From Mycobacterium asiaticum (GTDB lineage Bacteria > Actinomycetota > Actinomycetes > Mycobacteriales > Mycobacteriaceae), in the NCBI RefSeq assembly GCF_001673365.1, contig NZ_LZLS01000184.1, forward strand, positions 1-64,000: a stretch of DNA of 64,000 nt. The letters are read 5' to 3'. The position numbers and the translations under genes were made by a program. Of this stretch, positions 53,501 to 61,547 are shown in pieces. Below the pieces are notes generated by a model. That model did not search any database and had not been told where the DNA came from. It saw only the letters and a list, made by a program, of their open reading frames with translations. How positions within the stretch are numbered: position 1 is the first letter of the stretch; each line of letters begins with the position of its first letter.

Positions 53501-53827
53501 CATCTTGGTCTGCCGCCCGGGCGAGTTGACGAGTTGTTCGCTGGCAGAGCCTTTGGGGCAGAGCCGGCCGCGGGATATCGGCGAGTCGGGGTCGCCCTCG
53601 ATCTGCACCACCGTCTCGTCCTTGACGTAGACCTTCTGTCCACAGCCGACCGCGCAGTACGGGCAGATGCTTTGCACCACTCGGTCTGCGGTCGACGTGC
53701 GCGGGGCCAGGGCGCGGGTCTGTTTGGAGGTCACCGCGGGTCCGCGGCCCAGCACGTCACCCGACCGCAGCTGCCGCACGACGGGCCACTCGAGGAAAAG
53801 TTTGGCGACGCGGTTCTTGGGAGCCAT
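50513..53827 (-). CDS. fdhA: Selenocysteine-containing formate dehydrogenase alpha subunit (UGA = Sec194)
   Basis: The gene reads through an in-frame TGA at 53248-53246 and then has 1104 residues. Upstream of it are the [4Fe-4S] ligands Cys55, Cys58, Cys62 and Cys90 (CPYCAVGCG, LCPKG). At the TGA the context is ENQARI-Sec-HSATVPGLGTSFG, exactly the Sec site of formate dehydrogenases (Sec196 in E. coli FdnG). Downstream are molybdopterin-domain motifs (IVIQGSNMAECHPVGFQW, QNPAVGSAHGRM). No twin-Arg signal is seen at the N-terminus. It oxidises formate to CO2. Order fdhA-fdhB-membrane subunit, with overlapping ends. Confidence 0.96.
52765..52807. repeat. 12-bp tandem repeat inside fdhA
   Basis: GTTCCGCTCCCC occurs three times in a row from 52765, followed by a partial copy to 52807. 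On the coding strand it gives repeated Gly-Ala-Glu-Arg, at about residues 341-355, within a polar insert (AEQENGDEHGASASERAAGH). Each unit is four codons, so changes in copy number keep the frame. Confidence 0.9.
53216..53234 (-). promoter_or_regulatory. SECIS hairpin of fdhA
   Basis: On the mRNA GGUUCCC (53234-53228) pairs perfectly with GGGAACC (53222-53216) around the 5-nt loop GGUCU. The stem starts 11 nt after the UGA (53248-53246), matching the spacing and the GGUCU loop known for E. coli fdhF/fdnG SECIS elements bound by SelB. The hairpin is within the coding region and reads ...T-V-P-G-L-G-T. Confidence 0.93.
53246..53248 (-). other. UGA codon read as selenocysteine
   Basis: This TGA interrupts the formate dehydrogenase alpha frame at codon 194 between ENQARI and HSATVPG. 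Protein similarity continues without shift on both sides, a SECIS hairpin follows, and tRNA-Sec, selA, selB and selD are all nearby. Confidence 0.96.
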
Positions 53828-53893
53828 GTTCGAAGCCTAGTGCTCATCCGGGCACGTTGACACCCACAAGACGGTAGACAACACTCGCTTGCG

Positions 53894-54970
53894 ATGACCG
53901 ATACAGGCTGGGGGGAACTCGTCGCGGGCATGTCTGCCGCGGGCCTGGCCCTGGAGTATCCGAGCATCGAGTCCACCGCCGGGCTCGACGCCGTCGACCG
54001 CACCGACGCCCGGTTGGCGTTACTGCGCGCACTGAACAATTTGCTCGGCCGCTTCGAAATCGACCGGGACGCACCCGAACTCGTGCCGTTCAATGGTTGG
54101 CGCGAGAAGTTCTTCATGGACAATCCCGACTACCGCTACTGGATCACCGACATCCGCGACGACGGCGAGTACCGGATTGTCGGCAACATCGGTGACTCGG
54201 TGTACCAGTCGGTCACGGTCTACGCCGGGACGAACATCGCGACGACGACCGCGGTGGCACGCATCGACAGTGACGACTTGTCTGCCGACACCGACGGAAA
54301 TTTCGCGGTCACATTGTCGCGCAACGGTGTCGGGCATGACGGGTGGTTGGAGTTGCCGCCGGGTTCGACGTCGGTGTGGGTACGTTACGTCCACGACGCA
54401 GTGCGCCCGGCCCAGCCGGGCTGGTGTCGCATCGAGATCGCCGGCCCTCAAGCGGCGGACGCGTCGGCTGACCACGAACGCCTGGACCGCGACCTGTCCC
54501 GCCTCGGTGCGTTCCTGGGCCGGCTGCCAAAGCTGCTCGAATTCGCGGTCGCAGCTGACCTCGCGGCACCGAACACGGTGCGGCACTGGACATCGATGAC
54601 CGGCGGTGCAGCGTTCACCGAGCCCGGGATTCACTATCTGCGCGGAGCCTGGCAACTCGAGCCCGACGAAGCACTCGTGGTCGAAGGCCCGGTGGTGGCG
54701 TGCCGGCACTGGAATATCGTGCTGTACAACCGCTTTCTGAATTCGCTGGATTATCGTCACCGAATCGTCTCGCGCACCGCGGCGACCAGTTCGATCACCG
54801 ACGGGCGTTTTCGCTTCATGCTGGCCGACCGCGATCCGCAGGTCGCCGGTTATGACTGGCTCGATACCGAGCGGCGGAGCTTCGGCCTGTTCGTGATGCG
54901 TTTCCTGCAACCGGCCGCGGAACCGGAGTTGCCCACCGTTCGGCGCGTCGCACTCGGCGATCTCACATGA
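53894..54970 (+). CDS. DUF1214 domain protein (copy 2 of a repeated module)
   Basis: The protein has 358 residues, nearly the same as the paralogue at 16409-17491 (360). The middle region NPDYRYWITDIRDDGEYRIV and the C-terminal WNIVLYNRFLNSLDYRH with WLDTERRSFGLFVMRFL match that paralogue and the DUF1214 signature. No signal peptide is seen. Its stop overlaps the downstream sulfotransferase start by 4 nt (ATGA at 54967-54970). It is divergent from fdhA with 66 bp between. Function unknown. Confidence 0.82.
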   Translation: MTDTGWGELVAGMSAAGLALEYPSIESTAGLDAVDRTDARLALLRALNNLLGRFEIDRDAPELVPFNGWREKFFMDNPDYRYWITDIRDDGEYRIVGNIGDSVYQSVTVYAGTNIATTTAVARIDSDDLSADTDGNFAVTLSRNGVGHDGWLELPPGSTSVWVRYVHDAVRPAQPGWCRIEIAGPQAADASADHERLDRDLSRLGAFLGRLPKLLEFAVAADLAAPNTVRHWTSMTGGAAFTEPGIHYLRGAWQLEPDEALVVEGPVVACRHWNIVLYNRFLNSLDYRHRIVSRTAATSSITDGRFRFMLADRDPQVAGYDWLDTERRSFGLFVMRFLQPAAEPELPTVRRVALGDLT

Positions 54971-56166
54971 CCTGGCACGCTCCGGCCCGCAGCCCGGACG
55001 CAACCGCGATCTACGCGGCCGCCGAGCAGGAACGCACCGAGCGGCCCGACCGATACCGCCTCGTTCCCGAGACGGTGATAGAGAAAGCATCCCGGCGCTG
55101 TCCGGAGAGTCTGTTCGCCGAGGGCTGGCAGGACGGGCTGGAAGCGTTGCTGGGGTCGGCGGATCAGGAAGCGCGTCTGAACGCGGTCGGCATCCGGATG
55201 GTGCTCGGAATGGCCAGTGGCAGATTGACGGCCGGTGCCACCGTCGCCAGTTATCGCGCGGATCACCCGGAAACCGTTGCGACACAACTGCGTCCACCGA
55301 TCGTCATCATCGGCGGTTGGCGAACCGGAACCACGTTCCTGTTCCGGCTGCTCGGTACCGACCCGCGCCTACACGCCCCACTGCCGGCCGAACTGGTCGC
55401 ACCATGGTTGTTCGCCGGACCACAACCGCCGCTGGACCCGTTTATCACCGCACCGGCCAACGTGCTGTTGCACACGCTCAATCCCGATATGGCATTCGTG
55501 CACCCGTCCGGACCCAAGCTCCCCGAGGAATGCGTGCTGGGCATGGGCACCGACCTGCGCAACTGGGGCTTCACCTCGATGCTGCGGTTGCCCGGGTACT
55601 CAAAGTGGCTGTCCAGTCAAAGCTTTGGGGCATCCTACGTTCGGTACCGGCAGGCTCTGCAGCTACTCGCGACGCATGATGACCGCCGCTTCGTCCTCAA
55701 AGCGCCGGCCCACACCGCGGAACTGCGGCACCTCGCCGCCGCGTTCCCGGGCGCTGTCGTCGTCCAGATCCACCGCGACATCGTGGAGACTTTGACATCG
55801 GGTTCCAGTCTGTTCGCCGTGTATCGATCCACCTACAGCGACGACGTCGACGCACTCGACGTCGGTCGACAACAGATCGATCAGAGCGAACTGTGGTTTC
55901 GACGCGCCGCCGAATTCCGGGCCTCACCGGCCGCCGACGGGGTGCGATTCGTCGACCTGGACTACCGCGAGTTCATCGCCAATCCCGCTGCCGCGCTTGC
56001 GTTTGTCTATCGGGCTGCCGACATGGAACCGCCCACCGCGCTGGAGCAGTTCATCGCCGACTACCACGTCGCACATCCCGCCGACATCGGTCGTCACCGT
56101 TACACGTCCAGCGATTTCGGGATCGACGAAATCGAACTGCGCGAGCGATTCGCCTTTCTGAACTAG
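54967..56166 (+). CDS. Sulfotransferase-family protein (copy 2 of a repeated module)
   Basis: The protein has 399 residues, identical in length to the paralogue at 17488-18687. PAPS loop IVIIGGWRTGTTFLFRLLG (about 115-133), conserved VLKAPAH, and 3'-phosphate region VQIHRDIVETLTSGSSLF. It is coupled to the DUF1214 gene by a 4-nt overlap, as in copy 1. Its stop shares the CTAG at 56163-56166 with the convergent monooxygenase gene. Acceptor molecule unknown. Confidence 0.88.
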   Translation: MTWHAPARSPDATAIYAAAEQERTERPDRYRLVPETVIEKASRRCPESLFAEGWQDGLEALLGSADQEARLNAVGIRMVLGMASGRLTAGATVASYRADHPETVATQLRPPIVIIGGWRTGTTFLFRLLGTDPRLHAPLPAELVAPWLFAGPQPPLDPFITAPANVLLHTLNPDMAFVHPSGPKLPEECVLGMGTDLRNWGFTSMLRLPGYSKWLSSQSFGASYVRYRQALQLLATHDDRRFVLKAPAHTAELRHLAAAFPGAVVVQIHRDIVETLTSGSSLFAVYRSTYSDDVDALDVGRQQIDQSELWFRRAAEFRASPAADGVRFVDLDYREFIANPAAALAFVYRAADMEPPTALEQFIADYHVAHPADIGRHRYTSSDFGIDEIELRERFAFLN

Positions 56167-58178
56167 CCCGGCTTCCGCAGCGTCTCGACGCGCTCGCCCG
56201 GGGGCCGCAGTTCGTAGTCCTGCCGCTTCGGCCGGTTGGTCCATCGCCAGTAGTCGAAGATGCGGAACCCGTAGAGCGTGGGCACCGCTCCCGCGGAGTT
56301 CTTGTAGTAGCTGCTACTGACCGCCGGGTGGCTGTAGACCATCTGGCGTAGCCGCTCTTGGTTGCGCCGGTTGTAGTCCTCGCATACCTCTGCCCGTGGC
56401 ATGGCGGATCCGTAACCGCCCGCCAGCACCATGTCGATGCAGCCCATGATGTAGCGCATCTGGCATTCGGAGTTGTAGATGATGCTGGCCCCGTTGACCG
56501 CATTGGTGCCTGGCCCGTACATGCAGAAGAAGTTCGGAAAGTCAGGCACCGTGATGCCCAAATATGCGTAGGCGGAGTCGCCCCAGACTGTGTTGAGGTC
56601 AACGCCGTCGAGTCCGCGGATTTCGATCGGTCCGAGTTGGTGGTTGACGTCAAATCCGGTGGCCCACACCAGCACATCCGCCGGCCGGTGCACACCGTCA
56701 GCGGTGGTGACCCCGCCCGCGGTGATTTCGGAAATCTTGTCGGTGATGAGTTCGACGTCGTCGCGCTGCAGTGTCTTGAGCCAGGTTCCGTTGTCCTGCA
56801 ACGTTCGTTTGCCCATCGGCGGATACCGCGGCGTTACCTTGGCCAGTAACTCCTCGTCCTGGCAGAACACCCGCATCCATGCGATGAACATCTCGCGGAT
56901 GGCGTGGTTGGACTCGTTGCACGACAATCCTCCGTTGTCCCAAGCCGGATCCAAGCGCACCTGCTCGTCGAGGGCGTCGGCCAGCGGCCACCACGACACG
57001 AACCGCAGCCACCTGCCGTAGTACGGCAGATGACGGATCGCCCATCGCGCTCCATCCGGTATCACGTCGTGGTAGAGGGGGTTTGGGGCCATCCACTGCG
57101 GCGTGCGCTGATAGACGTCGACATGGCGCGTCGCGTCGGCGATGGCCGGCACGAGCTGAAACCCGCTGGCGCCCGCACCGATAACCGCCACCCGCTTGTC
57201 GGTCAGGTCCACATCGTCGCGCCAGTCGGCGGTATGAAAGGACGGCCCGCGGAATGCCTCAACCCCTTTGATCTCCGGAATCACCGGGTTACTGAATTGG
57301 CCGACCGCACAGATCAGTGCACGCACCGTCAGCGCCTCGTTCCCTGCTGGCCCACGGATCGCCACCCGCCAGGTCGCCGAGTTCTCGTCCCAGGTTGCGC
57401 CGATGACTTCGGTGTTGAACCGCACCGAGGGGATGATGTCGTGTCGGGCGGCAACATCATTGAGGTATTGCAGGATCTCGGGCTGTTCGGAGTAATAGTG
57501 CGTCCAATGGTCCGTCGGCTCGAATGAGTAGGCGTAGTACTGGTTAGCGATGTCGACCCGACACCCCGGGTAGCGGTTGACCAACCACGTTCCGCCGACG
57601 CCTCGCTGCTTCTCGATGATGGTGAACGGCACCCCGGCCGCTTTGAGCTTGATGCCCGCGAGCAACCCGGCCTCGCCGCACCCGATGATGAGCACGGGAA
57701 AGTCCGCGCGTTGCTGCGGTGACGAGGAGAGCACCGGTCCGTCCTGGTCGGTGTTGGTGAACCGCAAATCGGCAGCCACGTAGTCGACGAATTCTTCTGT
57801 CACGGTGCCGGCCGAGATCACCTCGAACATCGCGCGCATCTGCTCGGGGCCCGGGACGTACGGCGGCGGGCATCCGCGGTCGCGGTAATCGCGGATTACG
57901 TCGAAGGCGCGTTCGCGCACCGCATCTTTGTCGGGCTCGCTCATCGCGCCCTGCAGGTCCATCGCAATCAGCGCGAACGGATGCGGCAGTTCATCGAGCA
58001 GGCGCATGTCACCGGTCATGTGGACCATCGACATCAACAGCGCCGGCACACTCGCGTCCGCGATGGCGGCCCGGATGACGTCGTCGGAATCGTTGAACGG
58101 CAGGCCGAGCAGCGCGTTACCCTCCGCTGAGACGGCCGCGTTGGTGTCGGCCACGAGACCCATCGAATCACCATACAT
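56163..58178 (-). CDS. Baeyer-Villiger monooxygenase with N-terminal extension (HAPMO-like)
   Basis: The protein has 671 residues. The first ~155 are a helical extension before the first Rossmann motif (FPVLIIGCGEAGLLAG). The second Rossmann motif is VAVIGAGASGFQ, and the Baeyer-Villiger fingerprint is FRGPSFHTADWRDD. The N-terminal extension of this size recalls 4-hydroxyacetophenone monooxygenase. It inserts an oxygen next to a ketone with FAD and NADPH. ATG 58163 is an alternative start. It is divergent from a TetR gene, which likely controls it. Confidence 0.9.
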   Translation of the reverse strand: MYGDSMGLVADTNAAVSAEGNALLGLPFNDSDDVIRAAIADASVPALLMSMVHMTGDMRLLDELPHPFALIAMDLQGAMSEPDKDAVRERAFDVIRDYRDRGCPPPYVPGPEQMRAMFEVISAGTVTEEFVDYVAADLRFTNTDQDGPVLSSSPQQRADFPVLIIGCGEAGLLAGIKLKAAGVPFTIIEKQRGVGGTWLVNRYPGCRVDIANQYYAYSFEPTDHWTHYYSEQPEILQYLNDVAARHDIIPSVRFNTEVIGATWDENSATWRVAIRGPAGNEALTVRALICAVGQFSNPVIPEIKGVEAFRGPSFHTADWRDDVDLTDKRVAVIGAGASGFQLVPAIADATRHVDVYQRTPQWMAPNPLYHDVIPDGARWAIRHLPYYGRWLRFVSWWPLADALDEQVRLDPAWDNGGLSCNESNHAIREMFIAWMRVFCQDEELLAKVTPRYPPMGKRTLQDNGTWLKTLQRDDVELITDKISEITAGGVTTADGVHRPADVLVWATGFDVNHQLGPIEIRGLDGVDLNTVWGDSAYAYLGITVPDFPNFFCMYGPGTNAVNGASIIYNSECQMRYIMGCIDMVLAGGYGSAMPRAEVCEDYNRRNQERLRQMVYSHPAVSSSYYKNSAGAVPTLYGFRIFDYWRWTNRPKRQDYELRPPGERVETLRKPG

Positions 58179-58281
58179 TCATCTCCTCGCGTATGGTCGG
58201 GGTCGCCGGTGAGTAGTTCGCCAGACCCCACGCCGTCGCCGATTATGATCACCCCATGTCTGCGGCGCGGGTGGATCGGTA

Positions 58282-58959
58282 GTGGCGCGTAGCCACGGTT
58301 GGTCGGGTAACACGCCCGCCTCCGACGAGGAAGCAATCGGACGGATCCTTGATGCCGCCGACCAGATCATTGCCGAGCGTGGATCAGCGATGCGCATCGC
58401 AGACGTCGCGCGGTTGCTCGGTGTCACGCGGCAGACCGTATACCGTTACTTCCCCGGTACCGAGGCGCTATTGCTGGCCACCGCAATGCGTTCCGGCGAC
58501 GGGTTCTTGGACCAGCTGGCCGAACATGTGCGCGGCGAGACCGATCCGGCGAAAGCGATTATCGAAGGCGTGTCGTTTGCCATCGAAAACCTGGCTGACG
58601 ACGACCGCATCCGATTCATACTCACCAAACGGCGTGAGGGCGAAGTAACCGCAACGATCACGTCGGACACGGCGTTGGCGTTCAGTCGTTCGATGCTGCA
58701 CCGATACGACGTGGACTGGGAGGCCAGCGGTTTCGACGACGCCGCGCTCGACGAACTCTCCGAATTCTGCCTTCGGCTGCTCTATTCCTTTCTCGTCGAC
58801 CGCGGCCGGCCGCCACGCCGCGGTCATGACCTCCGTCAGTTCCTGGCCCGCTGGATCGGGCCTGCGATCATCTACCCGCGCTTCGCAACGGCAATGGATT
58901 CGATGACGAACCTCGCGAAAGTCTCCCCGCGAGTTTCGCGCCGCCGCTCGGCATCCTGA
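58282..58959 (+). CDS. TetR-family transcriptional regulator
   Basis: The protein has 225 residues from GTG 58282. DNA-binding domain (about 17-68): ILDAADQIIAERGSAMRIAD, then LGVTRQTVYRYFPGTEALLL. The remainder is a ligand domain of TetR type. It is divergent from the monooxygenase gene (103-bp gap) and followed by the epoxide-hydrolase-like gene. I could not find a clear palindrome in the gap. Confidence 0.9.
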   Translation: MARSHGWSGNTPASDEEAIGRILDAADQIIAERGSAMRIADVARLLGVTRQTVYRYFPGTEALLLATAMRSGDGFLDQLAEHVRGETDPAKAIIEGVSFAIENLADDDRIRFILTKRREGEVTATITSDTALAFSRSMLHRYDVDWEASGFDDAALDELSEFCLRLLYSFLVDRGRPPRRGHDLRQFLARWIGPAIIYPRFATAMDSMTNLAKVSPRVSRRRSAS

Positions 58960-59004
58960 CACTCGCCCATTGACCGCAGGGCCTGCCAGACGCACATTTG
59001 GTGC

Positions 59005-59394
59005 ATGACAGAAAACGTGATCGAGACCGACCCCGACGCCGTCGTGAAGGACTTTTGCAGACTCTGGCTTACCGGTGATACCGACGCCATCGTCGAGTCT
59101 TTTACCGAAGACGCTGTGTACCACAACATCCCGATGTCCCCTTTGACCGGGCGCGCGGAGATCCGCAACTTCCTGGAGGGTTTTCTGGCGGGCTTCGATG
59201 GCGTCGACTTTCGGGTGCACCGCCAGGTCAGCCAGGGCAACACCGTGATGAATGAGCGCACCGACGTGCTCCGCAAGAAGGACGGCGGCGAGGTGCCCCT
59301 GCCGGTGATGGGTGTCTTCGAAGTCCGCGACGGCAAGATCGCTGCCTGGCGCGACTACTTCGACATGGGCACCATCACCGCCGCGTTCAGCTAG
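59005..59394 (+). CDS. Limonene-1,2-epoxide hydrolase-like protein (EphG type)
   Basis: The protein has 129 residues of the NTF2-like cone fold. The catalytic set of limonene epoxide hydrolase is present: Tyr and Asn in DAVYHNIPM, Arg and Asp in NERTDVLR, and the late Asp in WRDYFDMGT. M. tuberculosis EphG (Rv2740) has the same set. It should open epoxides by adding water in one step. Together with the two monooxygenases nearby it could handle oxidised cyclic compounds. Confidence 0.85.
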   Translation: MTENVIETDPDAVVKDFCRLWLTGDTDAIVESFTEDAVYHNIPMSPLTGRAEIRNFLEGFLAGFDGVDFRVHRQVSQGNTVMNERTDVLRKKDGGEVPLPVMGVFEVRDGKIAAWRDYFDMGTITAAFS

Positions 59395-59400
59395 GCCCTA

Positions 59401-60441
59401 TCAGTCGACCAGTTCGCGCAATGTCTCGACGAGTTTGATTCGCTCACCCGGCGTCGCCGCAATTGGCGCAACATTCAGCGTCGTCACCCCGGCCTCGCGG
59501 TAAGCGGCCACCCGCTCCTTGACGAATTCCCTTGTGCCGATCAGGTTGACATCGCGCACGAGTTCGTCGGGAACAACCTTGGCGGCACCTTCCTTGTCTC
59601 CGGACAGGTACAACTCCTGGATCCGGTCGGCCTGCGAACCGTACCCGTACTTGGTGGCCAGGGTGTGATAGAAGTTCTTGCCCTTGGCGCCCATGCCGCC
59701 GATGTAGAGCGCCAAGTGCGGCTTGACGAATTCCCGTAGCGGCTCCACGTTTTCGCCGATTGCCAACGTCGGCCCGGCGAACACCTCGAGGTTGCCCAAT
59801 GCGGGATCACGCTTGGCGCTACCGGCAGCCAGCGCCTTGCCCCAGACGTCCTGTGCCTTCTCCGGCAGGTAGAAGATCGGCTGCCAGCCCTCGGCCAATT
59901 CGGCGGCCAGTTCCACGTTTTTGGGACCGAGCGCGGCGATCAGGATCGGGATGCGTTCCCGGACAGGGTGATTGATCAGCTTGAGCGGCTTGCCCAAGCC
60001 GGTGCCCTGTTCGGGGGGCAGCGGAATGGTGTAATGCTCGCCGCGGTATTGCACCCGCTCGCGGCGCCACACCTGACGGCAGATTTCGATGACCTCGCGC
60101 GTGCGGGCGATCGGCGCGTCGTAGGGCACACCGTGGAAGCCCTCGATGACCTGCGGACCGGAAGCGCCCAGCCCCAGGATGAACCGGCCGTCGGAGACGT
60201 AGTCCAGACCCGCGGCGGTCATCGCCGTCAAAGTGGGCGTGCGCGTGTAGAGCTGCAAGATGCCCGAGGCCAGCTCGATCCGTTCGGTGCTGGCCGCCAG
60301 GTAGCCCAGCGCACTCACCGCGTCGTACGAATACGCTTCGGGGACAAAGGCGATGTCCAGCCCGGCGCGTTCCAGGTCGGCCACCTCGGCGGCCACCTCC
60401 TTGAAACCGCCCGCGTAGTTGATAGACAAACCGATCCGCAT
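59401..60441 (-). CDS. LLM-class F420-dependent oxidoreductase
   Basis: The protein has 346 residues from ATG 60441, 1 bp after the stop of the SnoaL-like gene; the longer frame to 60531 overlaps it. Luciferase-like TIM barrel: MRIGLSINYAGGFKEVAAEV, IELASGILQLYTRTPTLTAM, LDYVSDGRFILGLGASGPQV. These features fit mycobacterial coenzyme F420-dependent members. Substrate unknown. It converges on the epoxide-hydrolase-like gene with 6 bp between. Confidence 0.9.
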   Translation of the reverse strand: MRIGLSINYAGGFKEVAAEVADLERAGLDIAFVPEAYSYDAVSALGYLAASTERIELASGILQLYTRTPTLTAMTAAGLDYVSDGRFILGLGASGPQVIEGFHGVPYDAPIARTREVIEICRQVWRRERVQYRGEHYTIPLPPEQGTGLGKPLKLINHPVRERIPILIAALGPKNVELAAELAEGWQPIFYLPEKAQDVWGKALAAGSAKRDPALGNLEVFAGPTLAIGENVEPLREFVKPHLALYIGGMGAKGKNFYHTLATKYGYGSQADRIQELYLSGDKEGAAKVVPDELVRDVNLIGTREFVKERVAAYREAGVTTLNVAPIAATPGERIKLVETLRELVD

Positions 60442-60442
60442 T

Positions 60443-60862
60443 TCAGTCGCCCTGCCTTCCGACGAACTCGACTGCTTCCTGCTGGATGCGGTCGAACTGC
60501 GCGCCCATCGCCTCTGACAACGCCGTCGCACCCGACAACGGCCGGACCATCACCATGAAGTCGTCGATCAGACCCTCGTCGTTGAAGTGCAGGAAGTCGC
60601 AGCCGGTGATCTTCTTACCCGAAACCACCGTTTCGAACAGAAACGCGTGGTCGCGGCCGTTTTCGTCGTGGATCTCGCGGATATACCGGAAGTCTTCGAA
60701 CACGCGCAGCACGCCGCGCAGCAGCGCCGCGGTGATGGGCTTGCCTTCGTACGGCTTGAACGCCACCGGGCTGGTGAACACGACATTGTCGGCCAACATC
60801 GCTTGGATGGCCGCTTCGTCGTGCTCCTCGACCGCCTTGCGGAAGGGATGCTTGGAACTCAC
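60443..60862 (-). CDS. SnoaL/NTF2-like protein
   Basis: The protein has 139 residues from GTG 60862, which follows GCGAGG; a TTG at 60883 is possible. The NTF2-like fold is visible in AVEEHDEAAIQAMLADNVVF and FLHFNDEGLIDDFMVMVRP. No epoxide-hydrolase residues are seen, so this is a binding protein or another small enzyme. It is in one operon with the F420-type oxidoreductase. Confidence 0.8.
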   Translation of the reverse strand: MSSKHPFRKAVEEHDEAAIQAMLADNVVFTSPVAFKPYEGKPITAALLRGVLRVFEDFRYIREIHDENGRDHAFLFETVVSGKKITGCDFLHFNDEGLIDDFMVMVRPLSGATALSEAMGAQFDRIQQEAVEFVGRQGD

Positions 60863-60883
60863 AAGGAACCTCGCAATAGTCAA

Positions 60884-60960
60884 TTCGTTGAGTAGACGCG
60901 ATCGACGCTAGAGGTTGACGACCTAGAAGTCCAGACGACAATAATCACTTTGTTGAATAG
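60884..60960. promoter_or_regulatory. Direct repeats in the divergent SnoaL-like/PadR region
   Basis: TTCGTTGAGTAG (60884-60895) and TTTGTTGAATAG (60949-60960) are 12-bp direct repeats with two differences, 65 bp apart, flanking the gap between the divergent SnoaL-like and PadR genes. Each lies next to a start region, so they may be binding sites or shared promoter elements. Evidence is repetition and position only. Confidence 0.35.
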
Positions 60961-60983
60961 GTGTGTCGTTGTACGATCGGGCG

Positions 60984-61547
60984 ATGTCGCTGCGTGACGC
61001 CGTGCTGGCCGCACTGTTGGAAGGGGAGTATTCGGGATACGACCTGGCCAAGGAGTTCGATGCGTCAGTCGCCAATTTCTGGATGGCCACCCCCCAACAG
61101 CTGTACCGCGAGCTCGATCGACTGGCCGAGCAGGGCCTGATCCAGGCGCGAATCGTCCACCAGGAACGGCGGCCAAACAAGCGGATGTATTCGCTGACCG
61201 ACGCGGGCCGCGAGGCGATCCAGGAGTTCACTGCCCGAGCACCCAAGCCGTCGGCGATTCGGGACGAGCTGATGATCAAGACGGCGGCCGCCGATGCCGG
61301 GGACACCCGCGCCGTCCGCGATTCGGTCGCCGAGCGGATGCATTGGGCCACGGCCAAACTCGAACGCTACGAACGCTTACGGACCCGGCTACTCGCCGGT
61401 CGCACCGAGGACGAATACGTGGCCCAGGCTGAACGGGTGGGTCCGTATCTGACGCTGCTGCGCGGAATATCGTTCGAGCAGGAGAACATTCGCTGGGCCG
61501 AGCACGCACTGGCCATCATCGAGCGTCGGTTGCCGGCACGCGCATGA
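60984..61547 (+). CDS. PadR-family transcriptional regulator
   Basis: The protein has 187 residues from ATG 60984; GTG 60963 would add seven. PadR winged helix: LRDAVLAALLEGEYSGYDLA, FWMATPQQLYRELDRLAEQG and RMYSLTDAGREAI. The C-terminal helical domain (Vir-like) has ERMHWATAKLERYERLRTRL. Its stop overlaps the start of the monooxygenase gene (ATGA at 61544-61547), so it regulates its own operon and possibly the divergent SnoaL/F420 pair. Confidence 0.9.
   Translation: MSLRDAVLAALLEGEYSGYDLAKEFDASVANFWMATPQQLYRELDRLAEQGLIQARIVHQERRPNKRMYSLTDAGREAIQEFTARAPKPSAIRDELMIKTAAADAGDTRAVRDSVAERMHWATAKLERYERLRTRLLAGRTEDEYVAQAERVGPYLTLLRGISFEQENIRWAEHALAIIERRLPARA

Noticed and set aside
50513..53827. 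Formate dehydrogenase alpha gene as a frameshifted or stop-broken pseudogene in two parts
   Set aside because: The interruption is exactly at the known selenocysteine site, is an in-frame UGA, is followed by a perfect SECIS and is near a complete sel gene set.
60901..60921. Inverted repeat AGGT-TGACG-ACCT between SnoaL-like and PadR genes as an operator
   Set aside because: Only four base pairs are symmetric; the flanking bases do not extend the repeat.
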